From Enterococcus larvae (lineage in GTDB: Bacteria > Bacillota > Bacilli > Lactobacillales > Enterococcaceae): a stretch of DNA of 64,000 bases. The stretch lies in assembly GCF_017830045.1 (NCBI RefSeq), contig NZ_JAEDXU010000002.1, positions 310,001 to 374,000 of the forward strand, read 5' to 3'. Shown in pieces: positions 16,845 to 29,600 of the stretch. Positions within the stretch are counted from its first letter, which is position 1. The number at the start of each line of letters is the position of its first letter. A program made the translations under genes and the position numbers. The notes below the pieces were generated by a model, which was given only the letters and a program-made list of their open reading frames with translations, was not told the origin of the DNA and did no database searches.

Positions 16845-17531
16845 TTAAATGTGTTGATTAATAATAGCTGCGGTTTCAGTATTTTCTGTGATAAAGAAAT
16901 GACCACCTGCTACTTGAAAGAATCTGCATTCGGCGGTAGTATAGTTGCGCCAGTCTTCATGGTGTTCCAAGGCCTCAGCATCGTCTTCTCCATTAATGAT
17001 GATCAATTCACAGTCCATCTGCTTTGGTATCTGTGAAACCAGTGAGTTCAGTAAAAGGTAGTCTGCTTGAACGATTGGTAAAAACAGTTCAACTAGCTCA
17101 GGACTTTCAAAGAACTCTTCAGATGTCGCACCCCCTTTCTTCATTTCCTTTAGAAGTGAAGCCTCATCTGTCTCCGCCAGTGCTAAATGCTCTGGTGGTT
17201 CGGCTCCGCAGATAATCAATCCCTTTGGGGGAGTTCCGCCGCGTTCGATGATCTTATGGTATAGATGCGGAAGTAATTCACCACCCATACTATGACCTAG
17301 AAGATAGTATGACTCGTCTTGTCCAGTCGATTCTGACAATAATGGCTCAATTGCCTGAAAGAGGTCTTCTGTTGACAACACACACTCTTCTCCGAAACGC
17401 ATCCCCCGTCCCGGCAGCTCCAATGGAACCGCCGTATAATTGCTGCTGTTTAGCTTTTGTGTCAATGCATCGGTCAGAACTGTCGCAGATCCGCCGGCAT
17501 AAGGGAGACAAAAGATGTTGGTTGTTCCCAT
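16845..17531 (-). CDS. Type II thioesterase of the NRPS locus (GrsT/SrfAD family)
   Basis: 228 residues of alpha/beta-hydrolase. The nucleophile is in GHSMGG (Ser81), with an acidic residue near INGEDD and the histidine in GGHFF; the N-terminus FCLPYAGGSA and LPGRGMR are typical for external thioesterases. Such enzymes clear blocked or mis-acylated phosphopantetheine arms of peptide synthetases. It starts 93 bp after the second synthetase with GGAGG, so it is translated from the same transcript. Because neither synthetase ends in a fused thioesterase, a role in product release cannot be excluded. Confidence 0.92.
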   Translation of the reverse strand: MGTTNIFCLPYAGGSATVLTDALTQKLNSSNYTAVPLELPGRGMRFGEECVLSTEDLFQAIEPLLSESTGQDESYYLLGHSMGGELLPHLYHKIIERGGTPPKGLIICGAEPPEHLALAETDEASLLKEMKKGGATSEEFFESPELVELFLPIVQADYLLLNSLVSQIPKQMDCELIIINGEDDAEALEHHEDWRNYTTAECRFFQVAGGHFFITENTETAAIINQHI

Positions 17532-17624
17532 TGAATAACCTCCTGTAATAAATTAGTTACAATGATAGTCGTAATGAATCAAATCCGGCAGACAGCCCTT
17601 TACACTGCCCGCCGAAATGACGCA

Positions 17625-20600
17625 TTATTTATTTCTTAACGAGCGGATATAGTTTTCCAACTCTTTGTCAAGCTTACGAAGTAGTTCTTTTTCTGTCCCG
17701 CGTTCACACTCAAGATTCGTCAGAACAATACGTTCTTTTGTATGAAGGATATTTGCTACTTTTCTGCTGTTAGAGGTTCCGACAGCTTCGTTTTCTTCTA
17801 ATAGTTGTCTTTCGTCAAAGAGACTGTTCTCCTGATCAAACATCATCAGGAAGTTGACGATTTGAGCGGGAAGGTTGGTCAAATTGATTTTTCCAACGAT
17901 GTCCGCAGCGTTTGGATACATTTTCTGTAACTCTTGATTCTCCATCAATGACAGCAGATGAACACGATGCATACTCATATAGCTCATAATTGCTCTGCTT
18001 TTCTCTGTCAGTGTTTGATTCTGTCTTGTGGTAAAGGTTATTGGCAGTAAATCAATAAAACTTCCGATCTGTTCAGTAAATTGCTGCTGACCATAGCTCC
18101 TGCCGATTTGAATCATCAGTAATGGAACATCAATATCAGGAAATGCATGTTGTAGTGCAGTTAAATACAGTCTTTCAGCCAGCTTGAAGCCTTCATCTTC
18201 TGCCAAATCAACTTCCTGCATATCATGATGATAGGTGATCCAAGTGTATTCTTTTGCAGCTTTTGCGGCATGATAGCTTGTCAGTGCCTGATCGAAGGTC
18301 CTAAGCTCCAAAGCATCAATAAGCTCTGGTTCAGAAGTTGCCACAGGTCCCTGATTCAACAAATCTGTGTAGCTTTCGTATTGAGGAATCGCAGCAATTT
18401 TCGGCTGTTTCATCGCAAGCAGCTCATGGAACCGAGCATTCAACACTTCGCTGCTGAAGCCGTCGAAAATCAAGTGAGACACTGGGAGCAATACTTCATA
18501 TGTCTGTCGACTCTGCTTAACCACCAGCATATGATGAGCAATATCATCTTGCAGCTCATACTCTGGTTTGCTGTAGCATTCTACTTGTTCTTCGATACCT
18601 TTGAGGTATTCCGATCTGTTCTCTGAAGGGTAAATAGAGAGATCAATAAACGGAATAGTTCCTATCTGTGCCCAGTCAAATACTGTTATTTCCAACTTCT
18701 TCGGATCGATCTGACTTCGTAAAATCTGCTGCTCCTTTAAAAGAGTATTCCAAACATTGCTGAATTCTTCTTTGTTCCACGGTTTTTCTACGTGAATTCG
18801 CCCAAAAGAGCCTAGAACATCCATTTTATATAAGGCTTTCTGAGAGGCAGACAACTCATTAGTCATCATTGCTTTTCCTGAAAGGATTTCTCCGCTGTAT
18901 CCCTTGATTTCAGTCAGTAATTGCTCCATTTGCTGTTCAATTGAAGGTGCTGCCTGACCTTGTTCATTCGGCTCGATCTCAGTGAGTTCCTCTTCAACAG
19001 CAGTTTTGATTTTTTGCAGCTCTGCGATCTTGCTGCCAAGCTCCTTGATAGTTCTATATTGGAAGATGTCTCTAACTGAAAGCTTTATCCGTTTCTTGGT
19101 CAACATGGATAGAATACTGATTGCTTTGATAGAATCACCACCAAGTTCAAAGAAGTCATCTGATCGACTGACCTGCGCTATCCCTAAGACGGTTTCAAAC
19201 ATTCCTGCCAACATTTCCTCGTTCATACCTTGAGGTGCTTCGTATTGGCGATCGGTTTTCAGCTCTATTTCCGGCAAACTGCGCTTATCTACTTTACCAG
19301 TAGCTGTTACCGGTATTTGTTCTAATTGCATCATATATGGCGGTACCATGTAATCTGGCAGCTCTTCTCTCAAGGCTTCACGCAGTTGAGGAAAGACCAA
19401 TTCTTCTTGGCTAACCATATATGCATGGATCGCTGATTCTCCTGTGTGATCAGGTTTAACAACAACAGCGGCATTACTGATTTGTGTCTGTTTCCGCAGT
19501 ACGCTTTCGATTTCTCCTAGTTCTACACGTAAGCCGCGGATTTTGACTTGCTCATCAATTCGTCCCATATATTCCAGATCGCCATTTGGCAGCCAACGAA
19601 CCAAATCGCCAGCGTGATACAGCTGTCCGGCACCAAATGGGTTTGGTACAAATTTTTCAGCGGTCAAATCCGGTCTCTTCATATAGCCGCGTCCCAGATT
19701 TTCCCCAGTAATACATAGCTCGCCAGGTACTCCAACACCACATAGCTGCCCGTCATTCATGACATATATCTGATTATTCGGTACAGGTTTTCCGAGTGCG
19801 ATATAGCTGCTGTCTGTTATTTCATGAGTAACAATCAACACGGTCGCTTCTGTTGGTCCGCACATATTGAAGATACGCGCATTTGTATGTCTGCGCATTT
19901 GCTCAAACAGGCTTGCCGGGAAGACCTCTCCTCCTAAAATGATTGTAGTGAAGTGACGCATGTACTGGCAGTTCTCGTCATCCATCATGAACATCTTCAT
20001 TTTAGACGGTGTTGTTACCAGTAAATTCGCGTTAGTCTTCTCAACTAACTGAGCCAATAAATCTTGACTTTCCTGCTGTTCTTCATCCGCCAGTACGATT
20101 TTGATCTGGTTCAGTAAAGGCAGGAAGCTTTCCTTGATAAATACATCAAAACAGTAAGTAGTTACTGAGACGAATGTCGGCTCCTCATGATTAAAGAAGG
20201 AATCGCCAAAGGCCATTTTTCCTGTACAGTAATTGACAATATTTCGGTGTTCCAACATGGCTCCTTTAGGCTTCCCAGTCGTTCCGGAAGTATAAAGACA
20301 ACAGAATAAATCTGTTGGGCTATTAACTGTTGTGAGATTGTCAGTTGGCAGCTGTGTCAGTTCTTCGTTTTTGTGAAGCTCGATGATCGGTATAGTCGTT
20401 GAAACAGGTAATTCCCTATAAGCAGTAAGAATTGCTTTTGGCTCGCTATCCTCAAGCATATATCTGATTCGATCCTCTGGATAGCTTGGATCGATTGGGA
20501 CATAGGCGCCTCCGGCTTTGATGACACCCAGCATTGCTACCAGTAGTTCAACACTTCGAGCAGTGAACAACGCAACACGGTCATCCGGCTGCAGTCCCAT

Positions 20601-23600
20601 ACTGCGAAGTTTAACAGCCAATTGATTGGCACGCTGATTCAGCATCGCATAAGTGATTTCCTGATCTTTGAAGACTAATGCGACTTTATCAGGAACATTG
20701 GCCGCCTCTATTTCAAATAACTCGACCACGGTCTTTCCTTTTCCTGAAGGGGTTTGTGTATCATTGAAATCAACAGATACCAGTTTTGCTTCTTCTTCGT
20801 CCAAAAGTGACAGCTGACGGATTGAAAGTTCTGGTTCCTTCAATATCCCCTGAAGAATCTGCTTCATTCGCTTCAGGACCAGTTGGATTTCTTCATTTGT
20901 GTAAATTGTCGGATCGTACAACACTTCGATTGTCAGCTGTTCAGCCATAAAGGCCTTAAGCGTGATTGGGTAGTTTGTCTGCTCTCTTACTGCATGAGTC
21001 TCAAATGCTGTTCCTTGCTCGACAGATTGACGGACTTCTTCATCAATATAGTAATTTTCAAAAATGAACAAGGTTTTGAAAAGGTCAGAGCCAAGACTGC
21101 TTTGCTGCTGCACCTCAGCCAGTGATAAATGATCATAGCTGCTGCTTTCGATGGATTGCTGCTGTACCTCCTTCAACAGATTCAGCACAGAACGCTCCTC
21201 TTCCCCATTTACACGTACGGGTACAGTGTTGATGAACAGCCCTACCGCTTTTTCGATGTCAGTCAATGGTACATTTCTTCCAGAGACTACTTTTCCGAAA
21301 ACAGCATCTTTTGTATGGTTCAAGCGTTGTAGAGTCAGTCCCCACGCCGTTTCTAAGATACTACTCATGGTCAGCTGATTTTTAACTGAAAGCTCTTGCA
21401 GTCCCCTGCCCTCTTCTTCTGTCAATGTCAACTGCGCATCAGCAACCTGTTCCTGTGTCTCTTCTCTTCTTCCCAGCATCGGTAAAATTTCAGCGGCTTC
21501 TGAGTAATCAACCAGCAGTTCGCGCCAATAAGTAAGCGCCTCTTCCCTGTCCTGCTCCCTTTGCCATTGAATGTATTCCTGATAATTCGGTAACCCTCGC
21601 TCTTCTTCTTTCGCTCTCTCAGCGATTGTCTCAAAGCGTTGCCCTTCTGTCAGTGCTTGATAGTTTTCCATGAAATCCTTAAACAGGATTGGGAAACACC
21701 AGCCATCAAGAATAATATGGTGAGCACTCCAAATCAATAGTGTTTCGTTAGGAGAACGTAGGATCGTCAAACGAATGAGAGAATCGTTGTCAAAATCAAA
21801 GCCTCTTTCTACATCAGCAGCAATGAAGTCTGCGGATGTGCCTTTCGTTTGTTCAACAACCTCTGCTTCCAGATCCAAATCATTCAAGACGACTTGAACA
21901 GGAGTAATTAGATCCTTAAATACAATCTTTGTTCGTAAAACAGGGTACTTATATTTCAGCAATTTAAAACTTTGAATCAAGGTTTCGTTATCCGCCGGAA
22001 CGCTTAGACGAAGAATCTGCTGCATAAAGTATTCCCCTGAACGGTCATTCTTCAGCTTATGATAGAGAATACCTGATTGCATTGGACTTAATGGATACAC
22101 CGAATCAGTTTTTTCAAGGGGAACCAATTTTTGAACCTGCTGGAACTCCTCTAATGGCATATCCAATTGATAATCAGAAGCGGTCAATACACGCTCTTCT
22201 TGTGCGAGACAATGGCGTGTCAAGTCACGTAAGCTTTCGTTAAAGGCTTCGTAAAATTGCTTGATTTGTGCTGCTGAATACTCTGTTGAATCATAAATGA
22301 TTGTTGTTTTCAGCTGCTTATCAATGATGGAGCAGTTGACTGTCAGCGCTTGATCCATTTTGTTATCGGCTGCTATTGCGTTGCCTGTGCTGTATATAGA
22401 TGGCTGCAGCAATTCTTCCGGCTGATTGCTGTTGTTGCCTAGGTAGTTAAAAGCAATGTCTGTCGTGATTTTTGGAAGCATCCGTTCACTATTGTATTTG
22501 ATAACACCATAGCCCAAACCATTATTCGGAACCTTGTAGAGGGCTTCTTTGGTTTGAATGATTGTCTTCTCCATCTCCGAATAGTTTGTCAACAGTAAAG
22601 GATACAGGCTTGTAAACCACCCTACTGTTCGATCTATTGCAGGAAACTCCTTTAAGTTTTCACGTCCATGACTCTCTAATTGGATACTTAATTTATCTCT
22701 ACCGAGAAGTTTAGCAGCAGAACGGCTTAATGCTGTCAGCAATAAATCATTGATTTCTGTTCCATATGCTTTTCCTGCGTGGTAAAGGAGCGCTTCAGTT
22801 GTCTCCTGTTCCAAGGCCGTAGAGGCTTCATCATAAATACCAGTCTTGCTCTCAATGGAATGGTCAGTGCTTGCCAGCCCATTGATTTCATCTGATAGCT
22901 GCTGCCAAAATACCACTTCTTTTTGCAGCTCTTTGCTTTGACCGTATTGCTCCAGTGTTTTTGCCCATTGATCAAAGGAAGCTGTTTTTTCCGGCAGCTG
23001 AACAGCTTCGTTTCGAAGCAGAAGCTGGTAGCTTGTGGCAAGATCTTCGAGAACCACTTGCCAAGAAACTGCATCAACAACTAAATGATGGATACTGATA
23101 AAGAGATGATCCTCTTCCTTCAATTGATAAAGGACTGCTTTCACAAGAGGTCCTTGCTCAAGATCCATACTGGCTTGAACACGCGTATTCTCGTCCTTGA
23201 TTTTATCTGCAACAGAAGTTTCGTTCTTCCAATCGACTATATGCAGTTCGATCAGACCACTCTCTTCTGCACGTAAAATAATTTGCTCGCCATTTCTGTA
23301 TACACTTCTTAACTGATCATGGTGCGTAATGACAGCTTCCAAAGCTGTTCTCAGTGTTTCTTGATCAAGACGAACCGCAGCCATCAGCATCAACGATTGA
23401 TTGAAATGTTCCGGCTGAGAATGGGCCGTTTTGAAGAAGTGCTTTTGAACTGGCGTCATTGCGGCAGGTCCGCTAAGCTCTAGTTGGTCATAGCTTATCG
23501 TTGGTGCTGTCATGCTGATTCTCAATGAGATCGATTGAACAGTGTATAGCTGCATGATGTCCTTGACGCTGACTTCATACCCCTTTTCTCTCATCTTGGA

Positions 23601-26600
23601 TACTGCTCGAATCGCTTTGATAGAGTCGCCGCCAAGTTCAAAGAAGCTATCTGTGATACCGATGGGTGAAACAGCCAATACATCTTCAAAGACGTCAACT
23701 AATGACTGTTCGATTTCATTGTTTGGAGCGACATATTCTCGTTCATTTGAAATTTCTATTTGAGGTAATCTGCGTTTATCGACTTTACCGGTTGGTGTGA
23801 CTGGTATGTCCTCCAACTGCATCATATAAGGCGGAACCATAAAGTCCGGCAGCTCTTGTCTTAATGCTTCACGTAAGGTAGATAAATCAAGGGCTTTTTG
23901 ACTGACAAGATAAGCATGGATCGCCGACTCTTCTGTATGATCCGGCTTAACAACAACTGCTGCATTACTGATGTTGTCCTGTCTGCGCAACACACTTTCA
24001 ATTTCCCCAAGCTCGACCCGCAGACCGCGGATTTTGACCTGTTCATCGATTCGACCTAAATACTCTAGATCACCATTTGGCAGCCAGCGAACTAAATCTC
24101 CGGCATGATACAGCTTACCGGGACCGAATGGATTTGGAACGAATTTTTCAGCAGTTAGATCCGGACGTTTCATATAGCCTCGTCCTAGATTTTCTCCGAC
24201 AATACATAATTCACCAGGCAGCCCAACACCGCAAAGCTCACCTTGGTCCATCACGTAAATCTGGTTGTTCGGTACTGGTTTGCCTAATGGAATATAACTG
24301 CTGTCTGTCACTTCATGGGTAACGATCAAGACAGTCGCTTCTGTTGGTCCGCACATATTAAAGATACGAGCATCTGTATTTCTACGCATTTGTTCATAGA
24401 GGCTGCCCGGGAATACTTCGCCCCCTAAAATAATCGTAGTGAAATGGCGCATATAGCTGCAATTGGACTCGTCCATCATAAACATTTTCATTTTAGACGG
24501 AGTTGTTACTAAAAGGTTAGCCTGATGCTTCTCCACTAGTTGAGCCAATAAATGTTGACTCTCCTGCTCTTCTTCGTCTGCCATAATAATCTTGATCTGA
24601 TTCAGCAACGGCAGGAAGCTTTCTTTGATAAAAATATCGAAGCAGTATGTCGTTACTGATACAAATGTTGGTTCCGGATGACTCATAAAAGAGTCACCAA
24701 AGGCCATCTTCCCTGTACAATAATTGACGATATTTCGATGCTCCAGCATGACGCCTTTCGGCTTCCCGGTTGTTCCAGAAGTGTATAGACAGCAAAATAG
24801 ATCTGTCGGCGTATTCACACCTGCTAGATTGCTTACTCCCGGCAACGCACAGTCACTTTCAGGAGCAGTCACTTCAATCACTGGGATATCCACAGCCAGC
24901 GGCAGTTCTCTATAAGCAGTTAAAATTGCTTTCGCTTCGCTGTCATCCAGCATATATTTGATTCGGTCCTCTGGATAACTCGGGTCGATTGGCACATAGG
25001 CACCGCCAGCTTTAATAACGCCCAGCATGGCTACAAGGAGCTCAACACTTCGAGCTGTAAACAAAGCAACCCGGTCATCTGGCTTGATTCCCATTGAACG
25101 GAGATACCAGGCTAGACAATTCGCCCGCTGATTCAGCTCACTATATGTGACTTGCTGATCTTTGAAGACAATAGCGACTTTATCAGGTGTCTGTGCTGCC
25201 TGCGCTTCGAAAAGCTCGACCATAGTCTTTCCTTTGGCAGAAGGCGCAGCTGTGTCGTTGAAGGTCTGAAGTACTAGCAGCTCCTCCTCTGCTGATAATG
25301 CCGAAAGTGAATGGATCGACCGCTCCGCATTTTTGACTACTTCTGATAATAATTGCTCATAATGAGTAATCATGTGAATAATCGTTTCTTCTTCAAATAA
25401 ATCAGTCGCATACTCAACACTTAGCTCATAGCCGGCATTTTTTTCAATCAAATTAAATGTTAAATCGAACTTAGCAGCAGGATGATTAAGTGTTAATTCC
25501 TCTACTTCGACATCCTTCAAGTTGATTTTAGCAGCTTCGTTATTTTGAAGAACGAACATCACATCGAATAATGGATTTCTTGAGAAGTCTCTGGAAAGTG
25601 CCAGATCCTCTACTACCTCTTCAAATGGATATTCCTGATGCTCATAAGCCCTCAAGCTCTCCTCTTTGATTTCCTCAAGGAAAGCAGTAAAGTGCTTCTC
25701 AGGTGTCGGCTTTCCGCGCATAGCCAGTGTGTTAACAAACATACCGAGAATCTTTTCTGTATCTTTATGGATTCTTCCGGAAATCGAAGTTCCAACAATG
25801 ATGTCCTCCTGTCGACTATGCTTATGGAGCAACAACATACAGGCGGAAAGCAGAACCATATACTCTGTTGCGCCATGCTGTTGTGCTAACTGAATGATTC
25901 CGTCCTTCAGCTCCGGTGCGAGAGCTCTCTTGAGCATCGCTCCTTTGTAGGTTGGCTGTATAGGACGTTGATGATCGAGCGGCAGATCAAGAACCGGTAA
26001 TTCTCTGCTGAAATGCTCTTTCCAGAAGTTTTGATGCTCTTGTTGCTCTCTATCGGCAAACCATTGGCTGTAGTCCTTGTAGGAAACAGTATATTTCGGT
26101 AGGACTGCATGTGAATCATTGTATAAAACAGAAAACTCCTCAAATAGCTGACTGATGGAAACTGCATCTGCGATAATATGATGGATATCGAAAAACAATA
26201 CATACTGATTTTCACTGATTGTTGATAGTTGGATTCGTAGTAAAGGAGCATGGGATAAATCAAACGGCTGAACAAAGCAATCAAATAAATGCGAAAGCTC
26301 CTTCTCAGAAACCAAAACCGGCTCATGAGTAAAATCGATGGTGATTTGCTCATGTATTTTTTGAACCGCTTCTCCATCAATCGTATGGAAGCTGGTTCTT
26401 AGTATTTCGTGACGCTGCATCAACTGTTCAAAGGCACTTTTTACCTTTGAAGCCTCTAATTTTCCATTAAAACGGATAGCCGCTGGAAGATTATAAGCAA
26501 CACCCAAATCATTCAATTCATTCATAACATAGATTCTTCGTTGAGCAGAGGACATTGGGTAATATTCCTGCTCTTTTGCTTTAGGAATCGGCTCATAGCC

Positions 26601-29600
26601 GGCTTCCTCTTTTTGCTGTTCAACAACTTCACTCAACTGCTCTACTGTCGGCGAGCTGAAAAGCATACGCAGCGGCAGTCGTATAGAGGTTACGGCTTCC
26701 AGCTTGTTGATCACTTGTGTTGCTCGAAGAGAATGTCCGCCGATTTCGAAAAAGTTGTCAGTGATACTGATTTCCTCTACATTCAGCACCTCTGAAAAGA
26801 TATCTGCAATGATTTGCTGGAGTTCATTCACAGGAGCAACGACTTGTTTATCATCTGTTGTTGTATGGATTTCCGGCAGTTCTCGTCGACTGACTTTTCC
26901 TGTTGGTGTTACTGGGATACGGTCGATCTGCATCATATATGGCGGAATCATAAACTCAGGAAGTTCTTCCCTCAATATTTCTCGGATATGCTGAAGATCG
27001 ATCAGCTGGTCTGAAACCATGTATGCATGGATAGCACGGTCGCCGTTGCGATCATTTTTAACAATAACTGCCGCATTACTAATGGCTTCCTGTTTTCGAA
27101 GGACACTTTCGATTTCCCCTAATTCCACTCGGAAACCACGAATCTTGACCTGCTCATCGATTCGTCCAAGATATTCCAAATCGCCGTTCGGCAACCAGCG
27201 TACTAAGTCGCCTGCATGATACAGCTGTCCTGGGCCAAATGGATTCGGCACAAATTTTTCAGCAGTCAGATCCGGGCGTTTCATATACCCTCGCCCTAGA
27301 TTTTCTCCGGCAATACATAGTTCACCCGGCATCCCGACACCACAAAGCTGTCCTTGGTTCATAACATAGATTTGGTTGTTTGGTACCGGCTTCCCTAGCG
27401 GGATATACCTGCTGTCTGTTATTTCATGTGTCACAATCAACACCGTTGCTTCTGTTGGTCCGCACATATTGAAGATACGAGCATCTGTATTTTCCCGCAT
27501 TTGCTCATAAAGCGTTCCGGGGAACACTTCTCCACCTAAAATAATCGTTGTAAAATGGCGCATATAGCTGCGGTTGGATTCGTCCATCATGAACATTTTC
27601 ATCTTAGACGGTGTTGTTACAAGTAGGTTTGCTTGATGCTTTTCTACTAGCTGAGCCAATAAATACTGGCTTTCCTGTTCTTCTTCGTCAGCCATGATGA
27701 TTTTGATTTGGTTCAACAACGGCAGGAAGCTTTCTTTGATGAAAATGTCGAAACAATAGGTTGTTACTGATACAAAGGTCGGTTCAGGATGACTCATAAA
27801 TGAATCGCCAAACGCCATCTTCCCTGTACAATAATTAACGATGTTTCGGTGCTCCAGCATGACGCCTTTCGGCTTTCCAGTCGTTCCGGAAGTATAAAGA
27901 CAACAAAATAAATCTGTTGGAGTATTGACTGTCGGTAGGTTTTCCATCATTGGAAGCTCTTTAGCTGCAGTTCTGTCTGTTACTTCTATGACTGGCAAAT
28001 CAACAACCAGTGGGAAGGTGTGGTGAGCGGTCAAAACGACCTTAGACTCACTGTCCTCCAGCATGTATTGAATTCGCTCTTCTGGGAAGCTTGGGTCGAT
28101 TGGTACATAGGCACCGCCAGCCTTGATAACACCCAGCATCGCTACAAGGAGCTCAACACTTCGCGCAGTGAACAGTGCAACACGATCATTCGGTTGAATG
28201 CCCAACTCACGAAGCTGAGCAGCTAAATGGTTTGCTCGCTGATTCAGCTCTTGGTAAGTTACTTGCTGTTCCTTGAAAACCAGCGCAACTTTATCTGGGG
28301 TCTTCTCTACCTCAGCTTCAAACAGCTCAACCATTGTTTGACCTTTGGCAGAAGGTGTTTTTGTATCATTGAAGGTATGAAGAACCTTCTGCATTTCTTT
28401 TTCTCCGAGACATTGAATCTCGCTGATTTTTTCTTCCGGCTTCAATGCGATGTGACTTAAAATCATTTTGAAGGTTTCCAAAAGCTGCTGCATCTCTGTA
28501 TTTCCATATAGCTTTGGATCGTAAAGAGCCTCTAAGCTCAATGATTCTGTGTTTGTAGAATGGTAAACCTTCATAGCAATCGGATAGTTTGTCTGTTCAC
28601 GCATTGAATCAGGTTCAACATCAATGCCCATCATCGTTTCCTGGAATGAATCAGCATCAAAGTAGTTTTCATACATAAGCAGTGTTTTGAACAAGTCGCC
28701 GCCTAGTTCACTTTGCTGCTGCACATCTGCCAATGAAAAATAATCAAAGCTGCTGCTGTCAGCGGCTTGCTGTTGAACAGCCTGCAGTAATTGTGCTGGT
28801 GTTTGATTTTCTCTTGCATCTACTCTGACTGGAATCGTGTTGATAAAAAGTCCCACAGCTTGTTCGATACCACGTAAAGGTGCATTTCGTCCGGAAACGA
28901 TTTTTCCGAAAACAACATCCTGTGTCCAGTTGTACTTCTGTAAAGTGATTCCCCACGCGGTTTCCATCAGTGAGCTCATAGTAATCTGCATGGAAAGCGT
29001 TGCTTGATGAAGCTGTCGGCTGACCGCTTCATCAAGGGTAACTTTTTCTGTTCGAACCTGCTGGGTATCAGCAGTGTCTCCTGTATACATTGAACGGATT
29101 TCAGCTACTTCGGAATAATCAGATAACGTTCTCTTCCAATAGTCCATCCCTGCTGATAAATCCTGTTGCTTTTGCCAGCTGACATAATCCTTAAAAGAAA
29201 ATGATGATTTGCTCTCTTGTATAGCAGCGGCTGCTAGTTCTTGAAGGCTCTCTCCTGTCAGCAATTTATTGTAATAGTAGATAAAATCTTTGAAAAGGAT
29301 GGAGAAGCACCAACCATCAAGGATGATGTGATGCGCACTCCAAATCATAATAGTCTTTTCCTTATCCATGCGAACAAAGGTTACTCGAAGAAGTGAATCT
29401 TTTTCCAGATCAAATCCTCTTGTGATATCCTGCTCCTTGATTTCCTGAAGCATTTCTTGTTGAACTGCTGCTTCGTAAGCACTCAAATCAATGACTGTTG
29501 TTTCTTGTTCTTTTTCGTTCAGGACGATCTGTCTGGGTTTTGCTGCTTTTCTATATAAAAAGATTGTTCGCAAGCTTTCATGCTTTTTGTTCAGAAGCTG

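Noticed and set aside
23060-23100. The module 5 epimerase domain as inactive
   Set aside because: Its HHLVVDAVSW motif and downstream TVGWFTSLYP are intact, unlike the degenerate domain ending the first synthetase.
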